The notes under the pieces: model-generated | The model's input: only the letters and a program-made list of their open reading frames with translations | Told to the model about the DNA's origin: nothing | The model's database searches: none | Source of the DNA: JAOAJC01 sp964481185 | Lineage (GTDB): Archaea; Nanobdellota; Nanobdellia; Pacearchaeales; GW2011-AR1 | Length of the DNA: 22,237 bases | Reading direction: 5' to 3' | NCBI GenBank assembly: GCA_964481185.1 | Contig: CAYZSY010000009.1 | Coordinates: 1 to 22,237 of the forward strand | Program-made: the position numbers and the translations under genes | Shown: positions 1 to 6,359 of the stretch, piece by piece | How positions within the stretch are numbered: position 1 is the first letter of the stretch | How the letters are laid out: each line of letters opens with the position of its first letter

Positions 1-297
1 AAATGAAAAATGATTTTCAGATACTTGCTTCTTTTTTATTTCATTTGCTATTGCGCTCAAAAGTCTTTTTAATAAATCAATTGCATCTTTTCCTCTCAAA
101 GTGACTCGAGTTCCTACTTCCAAACCTGGGCGGACATCAAATTCAGGGATTCTTTTTGAAGATTCCATTACTTGGGCCTTTTTCCCGCTTATCATTTCAA
201 GAAGTTTCTTTGCCTTTTGCAAATCGTCGCCTGTTGCGCCGGCGCTAAGGATAACTTTCGTCAATTTTATCTTTCTCATGGGATTTTCTGCTTTCAT
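1..297 (-). CDS. rpl5: Ribosomal protein uL5 (partial, C-terminus cut by window edge)
   Basis: This is the large-subunit protein that binds 5S rRNA in the central protuberance. The 99 codons visible on the minus strand begin MKAENPMRKIKLTKVILSAG and continue with the L5 segment ending VGTRVTLRGKDAIDLLKRLL. The ATG at 297 overlaps the TGA stop of S4e (ATGA, 294-297), so the two are probably translationally coupled. S4e followed by L5 is the normal archaeal order. The frame is open to base 1, so the rest lies outside the window. The upstream overlap makes the start secure. Confidence 0.93.
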   Translation of the reverse strand, partial: MKAENPMRKIKLTKVILSAGATGDDLQKAKKLLEMISGKKAQVMESSKRIPEFDVRPGLEVGTRVTLRGKDAIDLLKRLLSAIANEIKKKQVSENHFSF

Positions 298-914
298 AGT
301 ACGATTAAACTGCTCAAATCGAGATTTGAGGAATTCTCCTTGAATTTAACTAAAAATTTATTGTCTTTAACTTCTGCAATTTTCCCGTGCTGCCCTTCGT
401 ATCTGCCTGCAATAACGAAAACTTCCTTTCCTTTTTCAGGAGTTACGTGACTTTTTACTTTTCCAGACAAATCAAGATAAACTGAATCGCCGACTTTTAT
501 TTTGTTGTCTCCTAGGACATTTGTTCCATCATGAAGATTGATTTGGATTTTATTTCCAGGTAAAAGTTTTTTCCCAATGACTTTGCATAACCTTTCTTTA
601 ACATCTTTTGTTTCTTCTAAGAAGAACTTTCTTGTTGGAGATAACTTTAGAACATATGTCTTTCCTGCTTCAAAAAGGTTGAATAATTTTATGCTATCAT
701 GATAATCTCTTACGTCTTTTCCATTCAATTTCAATAATTTCTCATTTATCATCTTCTTAACTTCTTTTTTTGTCTTTGCTAACTTCAAGATGTCTCTTAA
801 TGCTACAACAACTGGAACAGAATTCTCTAAACCTGTTGAAGCTCTTGCTATGTATTTTGTTCCTTTCCTTTCAATTGGTAATCTTGTTGTTGCTTCTTGT
901 CTTGTTTGGTGCAT
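294..914 (-). CDS. rps4e: Ribosomal protein eS4
   Basis: This 206-aa small-subunit protein belongs to the archaeal/eukaryotic eS4 family. Visible family features are the S4-like RNA-binding segment (ALRDILKLAKTKKEVKKMIN, about residues 38-57, then KLLKLNGKDVRDYHDSIKLF) and a C-terminal KOW-like stretch (IAGRYEGQHGKIAEV, about residues 170-185). It is slightly shorter than typical family members (about 235-245 aa), missing some N-terminal sequence. It starts at an ATG one base after the L24 stop and its own stop overlaps the L5 start. Confidence 0.94.
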   Translation of the reverse strand: MHQTRQEATTRLPIERKGTKYIARASTGLENSVPVVVALRDILKLAKTKKEVKKMINEKLLKLNGKDVRDYHDSIKLFNLFEAGKTYVLKLSPTRKFFLEETKDVKERLCKVIGKKLLPGNKIQINLHDGTNVLGDNKIKVGDSVYLDLSGKVKSHVTPEKGKEVFVIAGRYEGQHGKIAEVKDNKFLVKFKENSSNLDLSSLIVL

Positions 915-915
915 T

Positions 916-1335
916 TTATTTTTTTACTCCTAATTCTGCCGACTTTGTTGGACCTGATTTTCTGTTCAAAGCGTTGACTCTTTCCTTGTCGTCAAGATTC
1001 AAGGTTTGTATCTGAAGAGTGCAGGCGTTGAAGAATACGTTTACCTTTGAGCCATCCCTCTTTGTTCTTTGCATTCCCTCAAGGGCAACTCGTGAATTTT
1101 TCAAGTCTACAGAAGTTATTTTGGCCTTTTTCTTTTTGAAGGCGCCACGCATGATAAGCACTTCATCCCCTTTCCTGAGGGGAAGATTTCTCTTAGCATA
1201 CTTTTTCCTTAATTCTTTGGACAAATTAGCGCTTAAAAATCTATGCTTTATATGGAGAGGAGCGTTTGCTATGAATTTTCTCTGTTTTCTTGGCTGCGAA
1301 CTTGAAATCCATTGTGTTGAAAATTTCTGTTTCAT
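916..1335 (-). CDS. rpl24: Ribosomal protein uL24
   Basis: This large-subunit assembly-initiator protein is 139 aa with the chosen start. The N-terminus MKQKFSTQWISSSQPRKQRK and the KOW motif region LPLRKGDEVLIMRGAFKKKK are typical of archaeal L24/eukaryotic L26. An in-frame ATG exists upstream at 1371 but would add 12 residues unlike the family. The ATG at 1335 begins at the usual family N-terminus and has a purine-rich GAGGG element upstream, inside the end of the preceding 76-aa gene. The preceding stop (TAA, 1337-1339) is almost adjacent. Confidence 0.93.
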   Translation of the reverse strand: MKQKFSTQWISSSQPRKQRKFIANAPLHIKHRFLSANLSKELRKKYAKRNLPLRKGDEVLIMRGAFKKKKAKITSVDLKNSRVALEGMQRTKRDGSKVNVFFNACTLQIQTLNLDDKERVNALNRKSGPTKSAELGVKK

Positions 1336-1336
1336 T

Positions 1337-1567
1337 TTAAGCCATTCCCTCTTTAGGATGATAAAAGTCATATTCTATACGTCGTAAAAGTTCGCAATCC
1401 CCTTCAAAAATTTTTTCTTCTGGAAAACCAGTTCTTCTTAAGTTATCTATGCTTGTATGATATATATCAAGATGAAGATTAATCTCCTCTACTGTTTTTT
1501 CTCTCGTAGTTACAACTGAAGCGGTTTTTTCGATTAATTCTCTGTGAAAATCTTCTGGGCTTATCAT
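1337..1567 (-). CDS. Unassigned 76-aa protein between L14 and L24
   Basis: I do not recognise this protein. It begins MISPEDFHRELIEKTASVVT and ends DFYHPKEGMA. It is acidic, probably mostly helical, with no membrane segment, cysteine pair or nucleotide-binding motif. Its ATG overlaps the TGA of L14 (ATGA, 1564-1567) and its stop lies one base before the L24 start, so it is embedded in and coupled to the ribosomal operon. In canonical archaeal operons L14 is followed directly by L24. The tight coupling argues that it is a real gene. Its function is unknown; co-production with ribosomal proteins is suggested only by position. Confidence 0.7.
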   Translation of the reverse strand: MISPEDFHRELIEKTASVVTTREKTVEEINLHLDIYHTSIDNLRRTGFPEEKIFEGDCELLRRIEYDFYHPKEGMA

Positions 1568-1965
1568 AGTACAAACTGCGCTATTTTAGCGACCTGCCCC
1601 CATCTTTCCTGAACTTCTCTTGCAACTGGTCCTTTAACTTGTGTTCCTTTTGGATTTCCTTTATCGTCCTTGAGCAAGGCAACTGCATTATCTTCAAAAC
1701 ATACTCTCTCGCCTGTTTTTCTTCTATAGGGTTTTTTCTGCCTTATTATCACTGCATCAAAAAGCTGGCCTTTCATATCTGGCTTTCCAAGCCTGACAGA
1801 AACTTTAACCCAGTCAGAAATTTTTGCATACTGATTCCTTCCTCTTCTTGTCTTTCCATGAACAACACCTGTTATTCTTACAATTCTTGCCCCGCTATTA
1901 TCTGAAGCTACGACTTTGCTTCCGACATTTAATCCTCTTGTTGCCCTTGCAGTGAGTGCTTTCAT
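1564..1965 (-). CDS. rpl14: Ribosomal protein uL14
   Basis: This 133-aa protein is the universal large-subunit protein at the subunit interface and the factor-binding side, the usual archaeal length. Family signatures include GSKVVASDNSGARIVRITGV near the N-terminus, VSVRLGKPDMKGQLFDAVII in the middle and RVCFEDNAVALLKDDKGNPKGTQVKGPV. The ATG at 1965 shares one base with the stop of the preceding 110-aa gene (TAATG) and has a strong GGGAGGT six bases upstream, inside that gene. Its own stop overlaps the start of the 76-aa unknown. Confidence 0.97.
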   Translation of the reverse strand: MKALTARATRGLNVGSKVVASDNSGARIVRITGVVHGKTRRGRNQYAKISDWVKVSVRLGKPDMKGQLFDAVIIRQKKPYRRKTGERVCFEDNAVALLKDDKGNPKGTQVKGPVAREVQERWGQVAKIAQFVL

Positions 1966-2297
1966 TATCCAACCTCCCTTGATTGTTCTGAATGTTCACG
2001 CCCGATTAGAGTTACCAACCCGCCTCTTTTGCTTAACATAACTCCCGTCAGTTTTTTTCCTATAGAAACCGTTGCGCCCTCGGGAATGTAGTACAAATCT
2101 TTCAAACTTTCTATTTCCTTTATATCTGAGTTCATATCAAAAAATGCTTGGCTTAACATAATACTATATGTGCGATAGTTTGGATTTATTTTTCCTATTG
2201 ACTTTGGATTGCATCTCATTCTGTCTGAAAATACCTCGTCTTCATCTGGTAAAATTTTATACAAGATTATTTCTTCATGATACATATGCTCATTCAT
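1965..2297 (-). CDS. Unassigned 110-aa protein between S17 and L14
   Basis: I do not recognise this protein. It begins MNEHMYHEEIILYKILPDED and contains YIPEGATVSIGKKLTGVMLS and KRGGLVTLIGREHSEQSREV near the end, which looks like a beta-rich C-terminal half. It has no signal peptide or membrane helix. The ATG at 2297 overlaps the S17 stop (ATGA, 2294-2297), with AAGGAG a few bases upstream. The last codons carry the strong ribosome binding site for L14, so translation of both is linked. S17-L14 is normally an uninterrupted pair. I considered a displaced Rpp29 (RNase P protein), which is usually next to S17, but saw no convincing match. Confidence 0.72.
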   Translation of the reverse strand: MNEHMYHEEIILYKILPDEDEVFSDRMRCNPKSIGKINPNYRTYSIMLSQAFFDMNSDIKEIESLKDLYYIPEGATVSIGKKLTGVMLSKRGGLVTLIGREHSEQSREVG

Positions 2298-2632
2298 TGC
2301 TTGCTCTCCTTTGCCCTGATTTTTTCAAGGACAATAAAGTGAATTATCTTGCTCAAAGGTCTAGTCTCTCTTATCTTTACATAGTCGCCTATATTGATTT
2401 CGTTTGCCAGATTATCAGAAAGTCTTGCGTGCAGTCTTGTTTTCTTTTTGTAGAATCTCTCGTATTTTGGCACAAATACCTTTCTCTCAAATTCTATAAC
2501 AACTCTCTTTGGAAACTTCTTTGTCACAAAGCCTTCAAAAGTTCTTCCTCTTGTTGCAGTTTGAGCTTGATTTGCTGAAGTTCCAACTAAGTTTTTCTCT
2601 GACGCTTTTTCCTTTTTTGCTTCCTTTGCCAT
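2294..2632 (-). CDS. rps17: Ribosomal protein uS17
   Basis: This primary 16S rRNA-binding protein is 112 aa. The S17 core starts near residue 29 (GRTFEGFVTKKFPKRVVIEF) and includes KYERFYKKKTRLHARLSDNL and IGDYVKIRETRPLSKIIHFI, the classic C-terminal motif. About 27 N-terminal residues are a lysine- and alanine-rich extension. It follows aIF1 by 23 bases. The rnp1 gene that often lies between aIF1 or L29 and S17 in archaea is not present here. Confidence 0.95.
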   Translation of the reverse strand: MAKEAKKEKASEKNLVGTSANQAQTATRGRTFEGFVTKKFPKRVVIEFERKVFVPKYERFYKKKTRLHARLSDNLANEINIGDYVKIRETRPLSKIIHFIVLEKIRAKESKQ

Positions 2633-2655
2633 TTTATTTTCTGTTTTTCTGGAAT

Positions 2656-2961
2656 TTAATCGCTTATCGAGTCTTCTGGAAAGCCCATTTTTACCAGTAT
2701 GGGCCTTACATGCTTAAGGTGATTTCCCTGCAGCTCAATTACGCCGTCCTTGGCGGTTCCTCCGCAGGCAAGCTCCTCCTTAAGACGCTTGGCGGTTCCC
2801 TTGATGTCAAAGTTCTTGTCAAAACCTGACACAAGGGTTGTTATCTTGCCGTATCTTCTTGATACAGTGGATACCTTTATCTTCTGCTCGCCTTTTGCGA
2901 TTTCCTCAAACACAGAGTCCTCTGTTGGGAGGCCAAATGATGTGTTCTCATCTATATCCAT
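2656..2961 (-). CDS. Translation initiation factor aIF1 (SUI1 family)
   Basis: This 101-aa homologue of eukaryotic eIF1 acts on the small subunit in start-codon selection. The SUI1 core is clear: SRRYGKITTLVSGFDKNFDI (about residues 34-53), then the family motif ELACGGTAKDGVIELQGNHL (about 63-82) and a C-terminal helix ending in VKMGFPEDSI. The gene follows L29 by two bases and precedes S17, a position seen in many archaeal genomes, so it is probably co-transcribed. A GGAG element precedes the ATG at 2961. Confidence 0.95.
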   Translation of the reverse strand: MDIDENTSFGLPTEDSVFEEIAKGEQKIKVSTVSRRYGKITTLVSGFDKNFDIKGTAKRLKEELACGGTAKDGVIELQGNHLKHVRPILVKMGFPEDSISD

Positions 2962-2963
2962 AT

Positions 2964-3164
2964 TTATTTCTTGTTCAACTCCTCCTTGGCGGATTTGTTG
3001 AGTGTTATAAGGCGTGAGATTGCCCTTTTAATCTCTTTGGTTTTTGCATTCGTTCTGTTTGCTGTAACTCCAGATTTTACAAGTTCTAATTTTAACTCCT
3101 TCATTTTTTCTTCCCTGTCTTTCTGAGGCATTTTTGAAATATCTTTAAATCTTAGGATTGCCAT
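2964..3164 (-). CDS. rpl29: Ribosomal protein uL29
   Basis: This small helical large-subunit protein lies near the exit tunnel. It has 66 aa, the usual size, beginning MAILRFKDISKMPQKDREEK and continuing with the L29 pattern of two helices (KMKELKLELVKSG and IKRAISRLITLNK). Its ATG lies just after the stop of the 48-aa small gene, whose final codons hold an AAGGAGG ribosome binding site for it. Confidence 0.92.
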   Translation of the reverse strand: MAILRFKDISKMPQKDREEKMKELKLELVKSGVTANRTNAKTKEIKRAISRLITLNKSAKEELNKK

Positions 3165-3165
3165 T

Positions 3166-3312
3166 TTACATTTTTGCCTCCTTTAGCAATTCGTCATACT
3201 CTGAATAAAGTGTTTTTATGTTTAATTTATCCCTATTTGTATTAATTACTAACTGCTCTATCTCGGAGTAAACTGCTCCACCACCATCCACAATTTTGTT
3301 TAAATCACTCAT
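3166..3312 (-). CDS. Unassigned 48-aa protein between S3 and L29
   Basis: This is a short open frame starting MSDLNKIVDGGGAVYSEIEQ and ending DELLKEAKM. It appears helical and acidic and matches no family I know. The ATG overlaps the TGA of S3: the copy of that junction beyond the gap reads ATGA at 3464-3467, equivalent to 3309-3312 here. The AAGGAGG in its last codons serves L29. Its filled, overlapping position between two ribosomal genes supports it being translated. It crosses no Ns, because the assembly gap duplicates its 5' end rather than interrupting it. Confidence 0.6.
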   Translation of the reverse strand: MSDLNKIVDGGGAVYSEIEQLVINTNRDKLNIKTLYSEYDELLKEAKM

Positions 3313-3505
3313 TTCTTTTCACCCTTGCTTTCTTCCTTTTTTTCAGTTTTNNNNNNNNNNNNNNNNNNNNNNNNNNNNNNNNNNNNNNNNNNNNNNNNNN
3401 NNNNNNNNNNNNNNNNNNNNNNNNNNNNNNNNNNNNNNNNNNNNNNNNNNTTGTTTAAATCACTCATTTCTTTTCACCCTTGCTTTCTTCCTTTTTTTCA
3501 GTTTT
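3296..3505. other. False scaffold gap: 55-base duplicated contig end around 100 Ns
   Basis: Bases 3296-3350 and 3451-3505 are identical over 55 bases, and the Ns occupy 3351-3450. The duplicated segment covers the end of S3 and the start of the 48-aa gene. An overlap ending exactly at the Ns on both sides is what de Bruijn contigs sharing one k-mer look like when a scaffolder inserts a fixed 100-N spacer. Collapsing it gives a continuous S3 to 48-aa gene to L29 reading. Confidence 0.95.
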
Positions 3506-4186
3506 CTTTGATTTCTTTGTGGTTTTTTTCTTCTTTGTTTCTTTCTTTTCTTCTTTTTTCTCTTCAAGAGGCGCTCTTATCTTTGCCTTTAAAGAATCAT
3601 TAATGTCTATCTTGTCGTGAATATGCGCTCCAGGAGGAAGGATACTTACTTTTATTCCCACAACTCCTGGAATTGTAATTGCCTGTGACATCGCCCTATC
3701 AACAACTTTTGCAGGTTCTCCTGTCTTTTTCAGATATCCCTCTGCAAATCTCCATGATTTTGCCCTCTCGGCAGGAAGCTTTCCAGACAAGACAATTTCT
3801 GCTCCAAGAGCTCCTGCAGCCATTATCTGACCAAGCATCTTGTATGCAATTATTTTAAACTTCAGGGCTCCTTGGCGCTCAAGCAATAATGCTATTTCAT
3901 CGGCAACAAGCTGAGCATCAAGAATAGGATTTCTTATTTCTTTTATTTCTATATGTGGATTATCCAAATGGAATCTTCTCTTTAAAACTCCAGTAAGCTC
4001 GTCTATTTTCTCCCCCCTTCTTCCTATAACAAGACCTGGCTTGCTTGTCGCTATAATTATCTTCTCGCCTACAGGGGTAAATTCTATTGAAACATCGCTT
4101 ATTCTGCCTTTTCCAAGGGATCTCTTAATATATTCCCTAACTCCGAGCTCTTCTTTCTTGAATGTTACAAATTTTTTCTCTTCCAT
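3464..4186 (-). CDS. rps3: Ribosomal protein uS3
   Basis: This 240-aa protein sits at the mRNA entry site of the small subunit. The KH domain loop is visible as PGLVIGRRGEKIDEL (about residues 50-64), followed by the S3 C-terminal domain (LVADEIALLLERQGALKFKI and ILPPGAHIHD). Residues from about 205 onward form a lysine/glutamate-rich tail with little sequence complexity. I chose the ATG at 4186, which has an AGGTG element upstream and gives the family-like start MEEKKFVTFK; a TTG at 4216 would add ten unusual residues. The stop overlaps the start of the 48-aa gene. Confidence 0.95.
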   Translation of the reverse strand: MEEKKFVTFKKEELGVREYIKRSLGKGRISDVSIEFTPVGEKIIIATSKPGLVIGRRGEKIDELTGVLKRRFHLDNPHIEIKEIRNPILDAQLVADEIALLLERQGALKFKIIAYKMLGQIMAAGALGAEIVLSGKLPAERAKSWRFAEGYLKKTGEPAKVVDRAMSQAITIPGVVGIKVSILPPGAHIHDKIDINDSLKAKIRAPLEEKKEEKKETKKKKTTKKSKKTEKKEESKGEKK

Positions 4187-4224
4187 TGTAAGACACCTAC
4201 TATTTCTTGCTAACAACTTCCCTT

Positions 4225-4590
4225 TTAGGAACTTGTCTTAGTATGTAATACCTCCTTTAGAAGTTTATAATATCTTTTGTAATCAAAACGCTCTTTAGGT
4301 ATTCTATCGTCATGTCCAGACGGAAATAATTTATTTGGCAAAAGAGTAGTTATATAATTACGATATATTATATAATCTGAATCGTATCTAGATATAGTTT
4401 GAATGGAAGCCCCTCCACAATATTTTCCACCAATCTTTATAGTATCCTTTCCCACTCCGATTATTAATTCTTTTACCTTGCCCCTATGAATTATATCTCC
4501 TACTTTTAATCTTCCTTCTAGATTTTGCACCTCAAATTTTGGTTTCCCTACATATCTAAATATTCTCGGGATAGATTTTTGCTTAGTCAT
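4225..4590 (-). CDS. Unassigned 121-aa protein between L22 and S3
   Basis: I do not recognise this protein. The N-terminal half looks beta-rich (VQNLEGRLKVGDIIHRGKVK, then ELIIGVGKDTIKIGGKYCGG), reminiscent of a small barrel fold but without a firm KOW or OB signature. The C-terminal part is basic and tyrosine-rich (RIPKERFDYKRYYKLLKEVL). The ATG at 4590 shares one base with the L22 stop (TAATG) and has a strong AAGGAGG upstream. L22-S3 is among the most conserved gene neighbours in archaea and bacteria, so the insertion is notable. Codon use appears more AT-rich than in the flanking ribosomal genes. Confidence 0.75.
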   Translation of the reverse strand: MTKQKSIPRIFRYVGKPKFEVQNLEGRLKVGDIIHRGKVKELIIGVGKDTIKIGGKYCGGASIQTISRYDSDYIIYRNYITTLLPNKLFPSGHDDRIPKERFDYKRYYKLLKEVLHTKTSS

Positions 4591-5237
4591 TATTTCTTTT
4601 CCTCCTTATTCTGCATATTTCCAAGTTCCTTTGCTTTTAAAATTACATTGGCTCTTTTAAATCGTCCGCCGCCCCTCTTTGAAGGTCTTGACGCAAAACT
4701 TGATGAAGCGAAAGTAATTCTTGCTTTATCCAAATCCATTTTATTTGCGATAACATTTCCTTTTAATGTTTTTAAAATTGGTATAAAAAGTTTGGATGCA
4801 TTTACAGGGTATCTTCCAGACATAATATTTCCTTTTCTGTGGGGTATCTCTCCTGAAAAAGGAATAACTTTCTTAAGTTTTATCACGCTTTCTAAATCTG
4901 CTATTGCATTATCAATTGGCTTGTTTTTTATGAAATTGCAGATATATTTACACTGCTTCATGGAAGCATGAAGGTCTAGGCCTTTTGTAATTGCTTCGTC
5001 TTTTTTTACGATCTTAACTTCTGGTCTCTTTGTTTCCTTTGTTATCTCCTTAGGCTCGGAAGTGCTTGGTGTTTCTGTAGCGTTATTTTCTTTATGAATT
5101 GCCTTAGCATCAACATCTGTTTTTTTCTTCTCTTGTGAAATTATCTTATCTGACCTTTTGGTGACAGGAGCTTCTGTTGCTTTATCTTTTTTAGGAGTTT
5201 TCATTTCTTCCTGTTTGTTTTCTGTTTTATCTGCCAT
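4590..5237 (-). CDS. rpl22: Ribosomal protein uL22 with long charged N-terminal extension
   Basis: This 215-aa large-subunit protein lines the exit tunnel. The L22 core occupies about residues 85-205: LHASMKQCKYICNFIKNKPI, then IADLESVIKLKKVIPFSGEI and GRYPVNASKLFIPILKTLKG. The first ~84 residues are a low-complexity K/E/T/P-rich stretch not expected in the family, which is probably disordered and exposed. The core also looks shortened compared with usual archaeal L22. The gene lies between S19 (one base upstream) and the 121-aa unknown (one-base overlap). Confidence 0.9.
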   Translation of the reverse strand: MADKTENKQEEMKTPKKDKATEAPVTKRSDKIISQEKKKTDVDAKAIHKENNATETPSTSEPKEITKETKRPEVKIVKKDEAITKGLDLHASMKQCKYICNFIKNKPIDNAIADLESVIKLKKVIPFSGEIPHRKGNIMSGRYPVNASKLFIPILKTLKGNVIANKMDLDKARITFASSSFASRPSKRGGGRFKRANVILKAKELGNMQNKEEKK

Positions 5238-5238
5238 G

Positions 5239-5658
5239 CTACTTCTTCTGCACTCCCGCAGAGCTCTTTGTTGCGCCTATTCCTGGTGCTCCGTGCTGAA
5301 CTTTCTGCCTTGTCAGTGAAAATTCTCCTAATCTGTGACCTATCATATTATGGGTTATAGTAATATCATTGAATGTCTTTCCATTGTATATTCCAACTTG
5401 CATTCCAACAAGCTTTGGAACAACAACTATATCTCTAAGATGAGTTCTGATTTTCTTTTTTCTTGCTATTTTCTTCTCGCATCTTTTTATGAATTTTTCT
5501 ATTGTCTGAAAATTTCTAAGAATTGACCTTCTGCTCCTTGAAGGAAGATATTTTGCAACTTCTCTTACATCCAAGGACTTAAGAAAATCCAGAGATTTTC
5601 CTCTGTAGAAAAGCTCTTTTGACTTTACAACAACTTCGTCGTTTGATTCTTCTACCAT
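5239..5658 (-). CDS. rps19: Ribosomal protein uS19
   Basis: This 139-aa protein is in the small-subunit head. Recognisable parts are LSRRSRRSILRNF-like sequence (YLPSRSRRSILRNFQTIEKF), RTHLRDIVVVPKLVGMQVGI and the diagnostic YNGKTFNDITITHNMIGHRL followed by GEFSLTRQKVQHGAPGIGAT. Length is normal for archaea. It starts one base after the L2 stop, in the canonical L2-S19-L22 order. Confidence 0.97.
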   Translation of the reverse strand: MVEESNDEVVVKSKELFYRGKSLDFLKSLDVREVAKYLPSRSRRSILRNFQTIEKFIKRCEKKIARKKKIRTHLRDIVVVPKLVGMQVGIYNGKTFNDITITHNMIGHRLGEFSLTRQKVQHGAPGIGATKSSAGVQKK

Positions 5659-6357
5659 TTACTTTGTCCTCCCTGTTCTGCTTGGTCTTATGTGGCCAAC
5701 TCTTGCACCTGCTGGCGCGTTTCTCTTTGCAATCTTGGATTTAATTCTCTTTCCTCTACCTGAACCAAATGGATGGTCAACTGCGTTCATTTTAACAGCA
5801 GATGTTCTTGGCCACAACTTGTTTCTTGCTTTCATCTTATAGAACTTTCTGCCCGCTTTTACAAACGGCTTTAGTATTCTTCCTGAGCCCGCGATAACGC
5901 CTATTGTTGCCCTGCAATCTCCGCTGAATGTTACCCCTTGCTTGTTAGGCATGATTACAATAATTTTATTATTTTCAAGTCTTTTTGAAACATTAGCACT
6001 TGTTCCGCCTGCCCTTACAAGCTTTCCGCCATCTCCAGGGTTTGCTTCAAGATTATACACGCTTGTTCCTGCAGGAATATCCTTCAGCATCAATATGTTT
6101 CCATCCTTAATTTCAAGCCCGCCTACTTTTGTTTTTTGGCCAACAACTGCATTGTTAAATGCAGGAATGTAAAATATTTCTTTCTGGACTTTAATCTTCA
6201 TCAATGGTGCAGAATGTGCGGCAGAATGCAAAATATTTAATAGCTCTCCCTCGCCTTCCACAGAAGGGTATTTTATTTTATAAATATATGCCTGTTTTCT
6301 TACTTGATATGTTAAGCTTCCGTGCCCTCTTGCCTGTGATATAATTGACTTGCCCAT
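5659..6357 (-). CDS. rpl2: Ribosomal protein uL2
   Basis: This 232-aa protein is needed for subunit association and the peptidyl-transferase environment. Family marks are MGKSIISQARGHGSLTYQVR at the N-terminus, VRAGGTSANVSKRLENNKII in the middle and the conserved histidine segment MNAVDHPFGSGRGKRIKSKI near the C-terminus. Length is close to the usual archaeal 235-240. A GGAGGT lies 12 bases before the ATG, inside the end of the preceding 100-aa unknown gene. Confidence 0.97.
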   Translation of the reverse strand: MGKSIISQARGHGSLTYQVRKQAYIYKIKYPSVEGEGELLNILHSAAHSAPLMKIKVQKEIFYIPAFNNAVVGQKTKVGGLEIKDGNILMLKDIPAGTSVYNLEANPGDGGKLVRAGGTSANVSKRLENNKIIVIMPNKQGVTFSGDCRATIGVIAGSGRILKPFVKAGRKFYKMKARNKLWPRTSAVKMNAVDHPFGSGRGKRIKSKIAKRNAPAGARVGHIRPSRTGRTK

Positions 6358-6359
6358 TC

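Noticed and set aside
1336..1371. Earlier in-frame ATG for L24 at 1371
   Set aside because: It overlaps the end of the preceding gene and adds 12 residues not seen in L24; the ATG at 1335 matches the family N-terminus.
1965..2297. 110-aa protein as a displaced Rpp29
   Set aside because: Length and neighbourhood fit roughly, but I could not align the Sm-like core of Rpp29; left unassigned.
4187..4216. TTG start for S3 at 4216
   Set aside because: The added residues do not fit S3, and the ATG at 4186 has an AGGTG ribosome binding site.
5335..5526. Open frames antisense to ribosomal genes, for example this one opposite S19
   Set aside because: They lie wholly opposite well-identified genes, show no family features and follow from codon bias of the real genes.
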